Source of the DNA: Aedes albopictus | Taxonomy: Eukaryota > Arthropoda > Insecta > Diptera > Culicidae | Direction: 5' to 3' | Length of the DNA: 64,000 bases | Assembly: GCF_035046485.1 (NCBI RefSeq) | Contig: NC_085137.1 | Coordinates: forward strand, 41,471,155 to 41,535,154 | Shown: in pieces, positions 34,841 through 45,809 of the stretch | Numbering within the stretch: the stretch's first letter is position 1 | Layout: every line of letters starts with the position of its first letter | Made by a program: the position numbers and the translations under genes | The notes under the pieces: model-generated | Databases searched by the model: none | What the model was told of the DNA's origin: nothing | The model's input: only the letters and a program-made list of their open reading frames with translations

Positions 34841-35134
34841 ATAGAACAGTTTCGAAGTGATTGTGTACTGTAAGAATAACAGAAACAATTTCTAAAAAGG
34901 AAAAGGAGCACTTTTGATAAAACTTTAGGTATAATGTGTAACTGAAATTTTGGAAAAAAGAACTGAAAATTGGACAATGTCCCAAACCGAATAACGTTTT
35001 GACGACCAACTAGTCTTGTAGAGGTTTTGAGAACCGTCATAGAACCTGTTACCTTTGATTGAAACTTTTCTAGTCGATTCGACTTAAACATGTTACTGGC
35101 AGAAATTTCAGAAGCTTTTTGAGAAATTCATTAA

Positions 35135-35221
35135 CCCTTTCAAGGCGGACTATTTACCCGTTGCTGTTGCTACATGTTTGTCATCGCCGGGGTCATATAT
35201 GAACCCTCCGGGCCTAAAGGG
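35135..35221. mobile_element. 87-bp TTAA-flanked MITE, piggyBac-like, copy 2
   Basis: TTAA at 35131-35134 and TTGA (one change) at 35222-35225, ends CCCTTTCAAGGC and GCCTAAAGGG. Same length and shared internal words as 29257-29343. Confidence 0.6.
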
Positions 35222-35487
35222 TTGAATAAATTCTGATGTTTTAATTTCAAAATTATTGATAAATTTGTGACCACAGTATCCGGCAGCAGTCTTGAAATAT
35301 CTTGTTCTCCGAATTCTGTTATGACACATCTATTTTTTTGCGATTAATCAGCAAGAATTTCCTGTAAAAGTCTGATTCGGCAGAAATTCATCTAAAAACT
35401 AATTTCGTCGATTAATTCTGCAATTCTTTTATAATAAACCAATAAAAATCTACATTTTTAATCTGTTTTAATCAGCTAACACAAAGT

Positions 35488-35608
35488 CTTATATGATGTT
35501 GTATAGGATGCTAAAGTGGAGGCCATATGCGTACATGCTTCCATTAACCCGCGTGTAAAGTTTGCGTATATCGCCTCCACTTTTGCATCCTATACAACAT
35601 CATATGAG
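35488..35608. repeat. Inverted repeat, 32-bp arms
   Basis: ATGATGTTGTATAGGATGC at about 35494 and its complement at about 35587-35605 enclose a 50-base centre that is itself partly self-complementary. It abuts the left end of the element at 35605. Confidence 0.75.
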
Positions 35609-36461
35609 GGGGTTAGAGGCAGAGGCGTGTAAGTGGCCAAAAATTCAAACTTGAGATACATTACATTACATTGAGATACGTGTCTCTACGAGATCAACTT
35701 TGTTTGTTGCCAAAGACCCGTAATTTTTAAAAATGTTTTAACATGTTTTCACACTGAACAAAAAAATGACGCTCAGGCTCAACCATGAAGGAAATTTGTT
35801 TGGAGGCAAAAGGGTGTAAGTGCAATAATATATTTATAAAAATCCTCAAAAATCAACATATCAAACTTTATTACGAGTCAATGTTCATCTATGATCTCTT
35901 TGTATATGTTTTGTAACATGGCTCATGTTATGGGCCCACGACGCACGTGCCGAATGTTCTTGTAAATGTAAAATTTGTAATTTATCTGTAGATAGTTTCT
36001 GAAGTAACCTCTCAATTTAGTTTCTTCTAATTATTTAATCATCCAAGTTATTGTTGGTAGTGATGGTTTAATTTTTTTGAATGTAGTCGAGTTCCGCCGC
36101 TCAATTTCTTCGATGGTAGAACATTTTATTACTGGTTAATAATGGAAGAAGTTTTCATCTTTTAGAAAAAATTGAGCATCTGAATTTGCCAATTGGTGCC
36201 TCATACTTTTTTTGTTCTTTTATATACAAAAATGACAATATGAATTACATATTTTTCGTTGAAAATCAATACAATTGATATAGTTCGCATAAGTATCATA
36301 TTATTTAGATTTTCTTTAGATTTTTTTACTAACAGTCATCAAATATCAAAGTGATACAAACAGGAGGAATGGCTCCTGTTCAACTAAAACATATAAATTG
36401 ACCAAATAACCAATATAATTTGTACATTTCATGTACACATTATATCCTTAAAAAGTGCGTG

Positions 36462-36630
36462 TGGAGCGGATCTGGTGTGATAGTTAAAGCACATGACTAG
36501 CACGCGGAAGATCGGGGAGCAAATCCCACTCCCAAACAACAGGCATGATGTGTGAGTTCTTCCTTCTGAAGGTGAGTTAAGCATGGGTCGCAAGAAGAAC
36601 TAGCCTAGGGCTTCGTTAATATAAAAAAAG
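36462..36630 (+). mobile_element. SINE with Pol III boxes, split by later insertion
   Basis: A box TGGTGTGATAGTTAAAGC and B box GGGGAGCAAATCCCA mark a tRNA-like head. The 12-bp duplication AAAAAGTGCGTG lies at 36450-36461 and again only at 39858-39869, so the SINE is interrupted: its last 22 bp (GGCTTCGTTAATATA..) appear both at 36609-36630 and at 39831-39852. Confidence 0.7.
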
Positions 36631-37864
36631 AGCATGAGCATAGATGACCGCACAATTCGTAGTTGCTACTCCGTGATTGACCAGAGCAATCGAAATTGCA
36701 CAAGGAACCAATGAATAGGGCTTGGGACTAGCTTACTATTCTCAATGTACACAGGTCGAGACCTCTCAACTTTAATAAGGTCAATAACGGCGCCGGCCAC
36801 GTCCTTACGGTCATCGAGGATGGAAGGGAATGTTAGTAAGACAAACGTTGTTATAAAGACCGCGACTCGCTGCATCTCCACGTTTGTCTCAGGAAGGAAT
36901 TTTTTGTTAGTAGGGTAAGGTACATTGTCAGTCCGGGAGTCACCTATGGTTGGTGATATGATTTGACAATGGATCAATATACACAAACCGCCGTTAACAA
37001 CCGACCACTTTTCGACGCAAGAACTAGCCATAAAGAAAATTCTATCGCGCGTCTCCACTCCACTAGGGAGCAGAAACCTTTAGTCTATTCCACACAGAAA
37101 TACACTGAACGCGACTCACTTGTCGGCGCCCGGATTTTTTCTCGACCGGCGAACCCGAAGTAACATTTTTCACTCTTTTGTGTAAATGCAAAAAATGAAA
37201 GAAATTATTTATTATCAACTAAAAGTGTATTGGAAACTAGCGCCGAAGGGAAGCGAAAAATTCGGAACCGACTCGAACCACGGCGCGCGCACACTCGTCC
37301 CGTCTTCGGAGCCCCGCAGAGGGAAGAGGAAAAAAAATCGCAAAAATCTAGCAAAGCGAGCGCGCGAAACTTTGCTGCTGCCGAACTACCGCACACTACT
37401 GACTACTTGGCGTCCCGTCGTCGGAGCCCCGCAGAGGGAAGAGGAAAAAAAAATCGCAAAAATCTAGCAAAGCGAGCGCGCGAAACTTTGCTGCTGCCGA
37501 ACTACCGCACACTACTGACTGCTTGGCGTCCCGTAGTCGGAGCCCCGCAGAGGGTAGAGGGAAAAAAAAATCGCAAAAATCTAGCAAAGCGAGCGCGCGA
37601 AACTTTGCTGCTGCCGAACTACCGCACACTACTGACTGCTTGGCGTCCCGTAGTCGGAGCCCCGCAGAGGGTAGAGGGAAAAAAAAAATCGCTAAAATCT
37701 AGCAAAGCGAGCGCGCGAAACTTTGCTGCTGCCGAACTACCGCACACTACTGACTGCTTGGCGTCCCGTCGTCGGAGCCCCGCAGAGAGAAGGGGAAAGA
37801 AAATCGCAAAAATCTAGCAAAGCGAGCGCGCGAAACTTTGCTGCTGCCGAACTACCGCACACTA
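36631..37864 (-). mobile_element. Unclassified retro-insertion, probably minus strand
   Basis: Bounded by a perfect 22-bp duplication (36609-36630; 39831-39852), a length typical of LINE-mediated insertion. Read on the minus strand it starts with the 115-118 bp tandem units (37240-37867), then a unique leader, then a 69-codon frame from MQRVAVFITT with a signal-peptide-like start (about 36666-36874), and ends ATGCTCATGCT. I do not recognise the product. It could be a deleted LINE or a retrocopy. Confidence 0.5.
36666..37058 (-). CDS. Unrecognised open frame, 130 codons
   Basis: Best start is probably the internal Met of MQRVAVFITTFVLLTF, which gives a hydrophobic, signal-peptide-like leader followed by a charged region (LDDRKDVAGAVIDLIKVERS). 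No family assigned. It lies in the retro-insertion downstream (minus strand) of the tandem GC-rich units. It may be a truncated piece of a larger protein. Confidence 0.3.
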   Translation of the reverse strand: METRDRIFFMASSCVEKWSVVNGGLCILIHCQIISPTIGDSRTDNVPYPTNKKFLPETNVEMQRVAVFITTFVLLTFPSILDDRKDVAGAVIDLIKVERSRPVYIENSKLVPSPIHWFLVQFRLLWSITE

Positions 37865-37867
37865 CCC
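37240..37867 (-). repeat. GC-rich tandem array, unit 115-118 bp, about 5 copies
   Basis: The landmark CGGAGCCCCGCAGAG starts at 37307, 37422, 37538, 37655 and 37773 (spacing 115, 116, 117, 118). The increments track the A run in GAGGGAAAAAAAATCGC growing by one base. Each unit, read on the minus strand, holds CAGTCAGTAGTGTGCGG, which contains an initiator-like TCAGT, so the array may be a set of promoter monomers. The last unit is cut by the element at 37865. Confidence 0.85.
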
Positions 37868-39825
37868 GAATAAAAAATACAGTAGAAAAACCGAATGTTG
37901 TATTGTAACAGTACTATTTAGAACCATATTGTTACAATAAACACCACTGTAAAAATAAAAATACAAAAACAATAAGATGTAATGTTAGACACCATACAGT
38001 GAATTGTAAATGAGATTTTTACAATATACTATACGGGTTGTTAAGTATCGTAACAATATAAAAAAATATTTTTCTCCATATATATTTTTTTACAAAACCA
38101 TACATTTTATTGTAAATGAATTGTTCGAAATACTGATACGTGGGCTTTAATATACCGTACATTGTATGGTACACGTATGGTTTCAAACAATAAAATGTAC
38201 CGTAAATATATTGTTTTTAATTGTAATTTCACTACTGGTTATAAATTTAATCATGGTTTTGTAATGGTTCTCTTTTGTTATGTTGTATTGTTTTACATTA
38301 GATAAACCACATAATGTTATATTATCTCGTCATGTTCCTTCGATAATGGCAGTTCTAGCCAAACTAACCTAAACTCGTCTAAGTCTGAGTAGCCTCTGAT
38401 TGCATTAACAGTTGAAGCTTAAGCTCCCATGTCCCACCAGCCAGATAACTGGGTTTGGCAAACTAAGCATTATTTGTGACAACACTTTGAGCGGCATGAT
38501 GGAACTATGCCTAGCGCGCTAAGTGTTATTAGACCACTAATGTAGTTGCATGAAGTGGGTGACGAGGTACATAAGTATCATTACAGCGTGCTTAACCATT
38601 ATTGCAATATTGAGGCTCTAGTTTGACTGAACTATATATTATATATATTCATATATGAAATATGTACATAACAACTCATGAGAAATCTGTCAAGTTCGAT
38701 TCAACTATAAGTTAGGTTAAAAAGCGAAGACGAACTTATCTCAGAAGTCGTTTCAGTGTCCAGGTGTCCAGTCCAGTCCTTATGTTAAAAATGTCAAAGA
38801 TAATAGTAGTTTACGTAACAAGGTGCAGAATGAAGATTTTTACAGCACGAGTCGTACATTTACCCAACGAGGCTTGCCGAGTTGGATAATTACGACGAGT
38901 GCTGGAAAAATCGAGTTCTGCACCGAGTTGCGTACAACGTTTTTTGCAATTTCATAAATTACCGCTTGAGGATAGTTTTGAACAAAATTTTTCATCAAAC
39001 TGTACAATGATGTTCATAGCCATGTTTAAGAAAGTCCGATCATAACAGGTTATACTGTGCATGTGTCACATTTTTTCAGAACTGCGTCCAGAAATCACCA
39101 AGAAGTTGATCAAAACTGAAAACAGTGCTGTAATGGTTCATTACGCAACGCAAATCAGTGCTGTAATGAACCATTACAGCACTGCTAATTTAGTGTGGGA
39201 AAGTAGGCCTTTTCCTGTCAGATTTGCGTGAGGTAAAACAGCCTATTACGATGAGAAATTGCAAAAAATTTAATTCGGTTGTTGTACAAGGCAATTTCAC
39301 ATGAGAGAAGAAGAGAAAGAATAGTGTTGAACTCATCCACTGATTTACGGTAATCTGGCCTGCGTCTTTCCGGGTTGACCTACATTCGTATTCCTCTCAT
39401 CGCACTCTACATACCTAGCCCACCATATCTCTTGGATATGCAGTCCTTAGGACACCTGGTTTACCACTTTATTTAAACATTTTATTGACTAAGTTGAAAC
39501 ATCACTTATTCACTTTTTTCTCTTTCATTTCCTTTGCAACAAAAATGTCACGAACATCAACAAAACAAAGCACGGAAAAATCATAAACTGAATAAATAAT
39601 TAAAAATGCACGGAAAAAGATTGTTTCGGAATAGTGAATGGTTCAAACGTAAGAAAAACAGTATAATATATTGTTACATAAAGATCGGATGTAAATGTAT
39701 AGTAGCTACCAATGTGTAAAGCTTTTAGCGAACCATTCCATTACAATACACTATATTGTAGCTGGTACACTGTATGGTACAGGAATGGTTTTCACCAAAT
39801 ACCCTATGGTTAGTTTTTATCCGGG
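37865..39825. mobile_element. TA-flanked element, 2 kb, with repeated TTGTAACAAT-like words
   Basis: Ends CCCGAATAAAAA and the complement of CCCGGATAAAAAC, with TA on each side (37863-37864; 39826-39827). Both subterminal regions are full of ATTGTTACAATA / GTATTGTAAC / GGTACACTGTATGG words. No transposase recognised. It contains the hairpins at 38806-38942 and 39120-39186. Confidence 0.65.
38806..38942. repeat. Imperfect hairpin inside the TA-flanked element
   Basis: GGTGCAGAAT..CAGCACGAGTCGTA pairs with TACGACGAGTGCTG..GTTCTGCACC. A second, shorter inverted pair (CAGTGCTGTAATGGTTCATTA and its complement) lies at 39120-39186. Confidence 0.65.
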
Positions 39826-39869
39826 TACTCGGCTTCGTTAATATAAAAAAAGAAAAGAAAAAGTGCGTG

Positions 39870-40500
39870 ATTACGTCAGACCGGGTATATGTCTTTCAAG
39901 TTCTGTAATATTTTGGTATGATGAATAAGTGGGCTGAAAATCGCCAAACTTGTTTAAGTCTTGAAATAACGAACCCTCAGAACGAATAAGTAAAAAAAAA
40001 GTCTTGAATGGAATGAACGGCTCAACGACCCTTACTCGATTCTTGGTTTAAGATGAAGATCACCAGCGATAACTTTCCGAGCAACGCATTACGCCTCACA
40101 TTTTTTTGGGCAGAAATCTAGAGACCAGTCAATTGCATTAGCCTGCAAAGGCTACTCGGTGTTCACTATCAGTAAAAAGGCAGCTAGAAATAGTTTCAAA
40201 TCAACTTGTTTGATAGCTTCCCAGATTTGTGGTCAAGAAATTCGAGTAGAATGAAAGGCGGCCCGTGTGGCGGCCATTTTGATACTTCAACATGTGACTT
40301 GTTAAAACATGGGACAGTAGCGCACATTTTCTTTAATTTTACATTTTTATTTAGTAAAATGTATTTTTCAATTTACATTACAAACAAACAGAAAATTAAC
40401 TCTGTGACCTTTTCGTCACGTTACTAAGTCATCTTACATACATGCAAGATGTTCACTTAAAACGAGACTTTAAACGAGACTTTTTTCAATTTTAGTACAC
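39870..40500. other. Interior of the 5.2-kb element, no gene seen
   Basis: Mixed AT-rich sequence; a 73-codon frame at 40206-40427 matches nothing recognised. Confidence 0.35.
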
Positions 40501-41321
40501 TTTTTGCATAATAGTGTGTGAGTCTGCATACCAATGCAACCCAATGGAGGACTAGTTTGGAGGCAAAAGGGTGTAAGTCAGTAGTTTAGTGGTAAAGGGG
40601 TGTAAGTGCCATTGACCAAAAAAATTCAATTTTCAAATTCGAAGAAAAACAACGTATATAACGTCTGTGTTCATCTCCAGTGGTGGATATACTTGATAGT
40701 AGCATATTCAAAGTGATTCCGAACTTTTTCGAGTGTTGTTTTTTTTTATAAGATGACAAAGTTTACGTCCATTATCTCAAAATCAGGTTTTTGTCACTTA
40801 CACCCCTTTGCTTCTAACCCCCTCATATGTGATCGTGTGTTGACTGGGACTAAAAACCAGGGTGTTGTATCTGTAATATAAGCACTTTCACTAACAACAC
40901 CGTCAGTAAATCAACCAAATTGGTATTATTACGATACACGCATCCAAAAGAAGCAATCAGAATCTTTAATGCTACTAAGAAATTCCACCAAATATTTGTT
41001 TTAAATTTTCCAAAAACACGTTTGCAGACTACCAAGAAGTTCTCAACGTAATTCAAGAAATTATGCCTTGTTTTTTTCTGTTTTCTTTTTCAAAAAAATC
41101 TCATCACTCTAAAAGTTACACCAAAAATTTAAAATATACCAAAATTTCCAGCCAAAATTTGATCTTTTAAGGACATAATCCTTCGAAATTCTTCCAGGGA
41201 ATTATTTTTTAAAGATTATGTAATGCTCCCAACTTTTCCTCTGCAATTTATACAAACTCCACTTCTTCAAGAACCCATTAGGCACCAATTTGGAAAAGGA
41301 AAAGTTTCCGGAGTTCCCATA

Positions 41322-41535
41322 GGGAAGTGGAACCATCTCGGCAGGGGTCCTATTTTGGACACTTTTCTGCTATAACTCAGCCAATTCTGAACCAATTGAC
41401 ATAATTTTCGGAACGCGATGAGATACGTATAGTATCTAGCCGTGTACAAAATTTCAAGTCAATTGGTTTGGAATTTACTGAGTTATAGCGAAGAGTGCCC
41501 AAAATACCGGCCGCTGCCCAAGTGGTTCGCTACCC
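41322..41535. mobile_element. TA-flanked MITE, about 54-bp inverted ends
   Basis: TA at 41320-41321 and 41536-41537. Left end GGGAAGTGGAACCATCTCGG and right end (complement) GGGTAGCGAACCACTTGGG, then TATTTTGG.CACT and GCTATAACTCAG on both arms. Short AT-rich centre, no coding. Confidence 0.8.
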
Positions 41536-41759
41536 TACACAGAAATATTTTCTACAAAGGAAAAGTATAATTTTTGACAAGACTTTAGAAGTGAAATTCT
41601 TTGGATAGTTTTCGAGAATATTACTTTAAAAAATTCAAGGCTGGCCAAATTACAGAAACTTCACGATTAATTTATGTTTCTGTAAAAATATTTAAATATT
41701 GGTAGAATTTATTATTGAATAAGTAGTGGAAATTGTTTCTTGTTACTTTTTTAGGTGTT

Positions 41760-42990
41760 TTTTTTTTGTTTCAGCCAAAATATGGAAAAAAATATGCGAA
41801 ATATTTTTACCAGATCTCCACCCGAAACCCATTTGAAAACCTCTTTTCGCGCTTCCCAAGTCAGGAAACATTTCATGTAAATTGAACTGAAAATCTTGTG
41901 TCTCATTACGAGACATTTTTTTTTTTTCTAAAAACCCAGCCACAAATTTTTCTTACTTTTCCAGGTGTTACTCTAAAAATAATTGATTGTAGAATTTCGT
42001 CTAGGGAATCAAGGTCTTTTCTATGACTTCTACTAGGAAACTGCATTAAGAAACTAGAAATCACTAGGTTCTAGGCCGTCCTAGAGTTTTTTTTCTGAAA
42101 TTATTTCTGTCACATTTCCAAGAAATTTAGAATTTCTCCAAATGTTCAATTGACAATTTAAAAAAATACTCTGCCGGAAAAAAAAATTCAACAAATAGTT
42201 TATACAATAATTCACTATTTTTCAAAACTATTTTCAAAATTCCATTAATCTTTCAGGACGCACGGCATCAAGCAACCGAAACTGCAGCGCGCTCGCGCTG
42301 TATACGAAAAGCGAGATTTTTTGGTTGTGTTGTACAGCGCGCGCGCTGAAGGGTTAAGAAATCCGCTATAAACAATTTCAAAACTTTTGTTAGATTGTCC
42401 ACCAAGAATATTATTAACAAAGCTTCATGAATTAAAACAATATTTTACTCAAACTATTCAACTTTCATAGCTTCCACGTAATTTTTGAATTTTGGATTTT
42501 TTTTTATGAATTTTATAATTTAACAAAGTACCCATAAGATACATAAAATTACGGAAAGCTCTATAGGAAGATAAACTTTGTGTAGTTTCTAGACCAATGA
42601 AACAAATTAGTAGTATTTTTGCTCAACAATCGAGATTTTTGTTGTTTGATATTTCGGCCAAAATATAGAAAATTCTTTTTTCTAAAAATTCAACCATCGT
42701 TTTTTTTTATTTTATAAAAAGGAGTCCTCTTAAAAGTGATCGTAGAATTTCGTCAAGTGAATCAAGGTTTTTACTACACTGAAAAACTAGAAATCGCTAG
42801 GCTCCATACCCTTCCTAGAGTTTTGTCAGAGCTCAACCCAGTATTTTTTTCTGATATTCCTTCCTGAAGCATTTCCAAGAAATGCTGAATTTTCTTCAAA
42901 TGCTCAATTAGGAGTTTCAAAACATACTCTGCCAGAAAAAAATCAAATTTGTCTTCAACAAATAATTTATACAATAATTCACTTGATAGG
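41760..42990 (+). repeat. Direct duplication, two diverged copies about 750 bp apart
   Basis: 41760-42230 and 42650-42990 share TAGAATTTCGTC.AG.GAATCAAGG, ACTAGAAATC.CTAGG, CCTAGAGTTTT, TTTCCAAGAAAT, ACATACTCTGCC-like and TTTATACAATAATTCACT. Small gaps separate the copies; 42249-42353 is inserted between them. Confidence 0.7.
42249..42353. mobile_element. 105-bp TTAA-flanked MITE with CG-rich palindrome
   Basis: Perfect TTAA on both sides (42245-42248; 42354-42357), ends TCTTTCAGGACG and the complement CCCTTCAGCGCG. GCGCGCTCGCGC and GCGCGCGCGC blocks give it strong self-pairing. piggyBac-like by its target site. Confidence 0.6.
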
Positions 42991-42999
42991 GTATATGTA

Positions 43000-43980
43000 C
43001 CATTCCTTGGCCTAATTTGCAAGCCGCCTTGACAATGTTGACCATAACTCATGAATTAATAGCACTAGAAATAATATGTTGACCCTATTACACACTCTAG
43101 GCAATGCATGTTTCACCAATTGGAAGTAAACTAACGTAAATATTCAAGAATTTACTTAATTACGTTGAAAAGATTCGATGCGATGGTATGCAACGTTGGT
43201 CTATGGTACAAAAATTGGCCTATTAGTGGATACAACGTTGGCCTATTGCTATCCATGCACTAGAACCACTTATTATCTATTTTTTTTTTCAATATTTCTG
43301 TTGAAGTATTATCTATGTTTGTTCAACAATCTTACTTTTAAATTACATTTTGGAGCCAAATTTTCACAAAACTATTAATAAATCACTTAAATTAAATTTC
43401 TTTATTAATTCTTAATTCTTAACGAAAACAACGCAACCCTATTATTGTGTTATATTTTTAAAGTCACCGCACACAAAATCTTTCTTCCTGTTCGTTCTTT
43501 CTGGTTCTTACGCAAGCAATGTTGTTGATCACTTTATCGGCGTTGTTAACATCACTTTACTGATGGGCCAAGATTTGGGTACACAGTGAAAAAAATGTCC
43601 TCAATATTTGGCCCACAATCAATTTGAAAAATAGTTATTATTCGCTGAAAACAAATATACAAGTTCAAAATAGCGTCTTTGGCCGTCGCACCAAATGTTC
43701 AGTTATCGAAAAGTCAATTCGAAATGTTCCAGAATCATGCCATTTATGATCATGTGTTTAGACTACCCACTAAGCCGAAGAATCATTGCGTCTACAAAAG
43801 CTAAACAAAGTGACATTTGCATTCAATTTCAATGCACTCAAGTGCCAACATTGGAACGAAATGTTACAGTTGTTTGGCGCATAGCTTCTCCGATATCCAG
43901 ATATGCGTGTTTGTTTGAGTTTTTGGTTAACGTTAAGATAGGCCGAACGAGGAGACTATGCCAAGGAAGCATCCCGTTGC
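43000..43980. other. Stretch without recognised features
   Basis: AT-rich. A 105-codon frame (43695-44012) runs into the satellite and matches nothing known. ACAACGTTGGCCTAT-like strings repeat at 43190 and 43230. Confidence 0.35.
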
Positions 43981-43984
43981 CCTA

Positions 43985-45255
43985 CTCTTTTCAAAATAGA
44001 AATCCGCTATAAAAAATTTCTTGGAGAAATTTCTGGAAGACTTTCTAAAGTCTAAGTGAATCCCTAGAAGATTTTGTGAAAGAATTACTGACTGAATTTC
44101 TTCAGGATTTCCAAGCTGATTTTTTAAAGTAAATCTACGAGAAGTTCCTAAAGTAGTCACTGAAAGAATTTCTTTAAGAATCCCTGGATTTTTTTTTCAA
44201 GAAATTCGTGAAAGATTTTTATATGAATAAGTAGGATGGATTTCGGCAAGGGTCCATGAAAAAATGATCGAAAAATCTGTGGAAGTTCTTTAAAAGTAAT
44301 CCTTGGAAAAAAAAAATTGTAAAGAAATCTTAGGAGGGAAATAATCTGGAGCTATTTCTGAGTTGAATTTATAATAAAAACCACGTGAGATTTTCTGGAA
44401 GAATTGTGAAGGAACCCCCAAGGCAGCTTCTATAGGAATCCCTGCAGACAGAAAATTCCCGAATGGATCTTGCAATTTTTTTATAGAGTCCCGGAGAAAG
44501 TTTTGGAATAAATCCTTGGAAGTTCGCGTGAGAGAATGTTTAAAGTAATTTCCGAAAGATTTTTCGGAAAAAAAATCTAGAAAAGTTCCGAAAAAATAAG
44601 ATATGTCTTTGAAGGATTTTGAAAAGAAATCCCTGGATGAAGTTTTGCAGAAACTCTTAAACAACTTTCTTACACTACTCTTTGTGAAACTTGTGGAGGA
44701 ATCCCTAGTGGAATTTCTGGAGAAATTGGAAGTTGCTGTGGGAATTTCTGGTGAAATCCTTGGAAAAATTTTCAAAGTTACCAAGTATAATTTTTTTAAG
44801 GAACTTTTGAAATGTTTTCTGAACAACTCTGGAATAATTTCTGAAGGCATCACTGAATGTTTTATTAAAGGAATCTTCACAGAAATTTCTGAATAAATGT
44901 CTAAAGAAACTTCTGAAGAATTCTCTGAACGATTTTTGAAAGAATATCTGGAGGAATATCTGCTGAAATTCATTGATATTTTTTTTTCATGAGGAATTTC
45001 ATAAGTCAATCATGCAAGGTGCTTTGGAATAATTCTTTGTGGAATTTGTAGAATAGTAGGAATTTTTAAACAAATACCTGAAGAAAATTTCCAAATGAAT
45101 CCATGAAAGATTTTTTGAAAGAATCCGTGAGGGAAAGAAAGAAAGAACAAATTTCCGAAAGATTATTTTTATGATTTTTTAGAAGAATTTCTGAAGGTTT
45201 TTTTGATAGATTTTCTAAAGGAATCTCCAATGGATTCTCCAAACGAGTTCCTAGA
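43985..45255 (+). repeat. Degenerate 12-bp satellite (GGAATTTCTGAAGA type)
   Basis: Words such as GAAAGAATTTCTGGAA, GGAATCCCTGG and TTTCTGAAGAA repeat irregularly every 11-13 bases. A 239-codon minus frame (44290-45009) is open by periodicity and codes for serine/phenylalanine-rich low-complexity sequence, so I do not call it a gene. Confidence 0.7.
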
Positions 45256-45809
45256 GAGATTTTGGTTGGAAAGGGGTCCCCGGCAAGGGTCGGGGCAGGT
45301 GGAGACCCTGCTGTCAGCAACCTTCTGGTGCAGCTGATAGGGCCTGAAGGGTAGTGATACCCTTGCCTTCAGCAGGTCAGATCGGGTTGCACGTGGGCAT
45401 CTGTTCTTGATGTCTGCAAAGCAGTTGGGCGCGGGCGGGGTTGACCCTGCCCGCCTTCCGAGGACAAAGGGAGTGGCGAGGACCACTCGGGAAACTGGCT
45501 AAGCGCCAGCATGTTACCGTGATGGACTCTCCAGAGCGAGTCATCGATGTTCGTTGCTGCTAGACTACGCAGCTAACCTTGAGGGTGCGATGTGCACTAG
45601 CCCCTCTCTGAAGCAATACCTTCTTGGTGGTTCCGGAGAGACGTAGAGTTTGGCGACCATAGGAATGGTTTAGTGGGTACGAGGAGAGAGTAGTCCTGGC
45701 TTTTACTTTCGTTGTAGAAGACGGCCTCAGCCCTACACTACCCTAACCTTCCTGTTAGGGTGTCTGTTGAGCAGATTATCCCCCTATGGTTTAGAAGGAA
45801 AAAAAAACC
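45256..45809 (+). mobile_element. LINE 3' UTR fragment with poly(A)
   Basis: Sharply GC-rich against the satellite on its left and ends in nine A (45801-45809). Near the end, GGTGTCTGTTGAGCAGATT resembles GGTATCTGTTGCAGATT in the 3' UTR of the R1-clade LINE at 52411-57786, so a related, severely 5'-truncated copy is likely. No coding sequence remains. Confidence 0.5.

Larger units (their letters stand above)
35605..40825. mobile_element. 5.2-kb TA-flanked element with reiterated motif and nested insertions
   Basis: Ends TGAGGGGGTTAGAGGC and its complement are bordered by TA (35603-35604; 40826-40827). The motif GGCAAARGGGTGTAAGTG recurs near each end (35621, 35803, 40559, 40594, and the complement at 40797). 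The middle is filled by later insertions (36462-39857). No transposase was recognised in the host part. Confidence 0.7.

Noticed and set aside
42990..43590. Possible inverted pair GTACCATTCCTTGGCC and GGGCCAAGATTTGGGTAC
   Set aside because: The match is short and imperfect with no flanking duplication.
44290..45009. 239-codon minus frame
   Set aside because: Ser/Phe/Lys-rich low complexity across degenerate satellite; no domain, and plus frames are open too.
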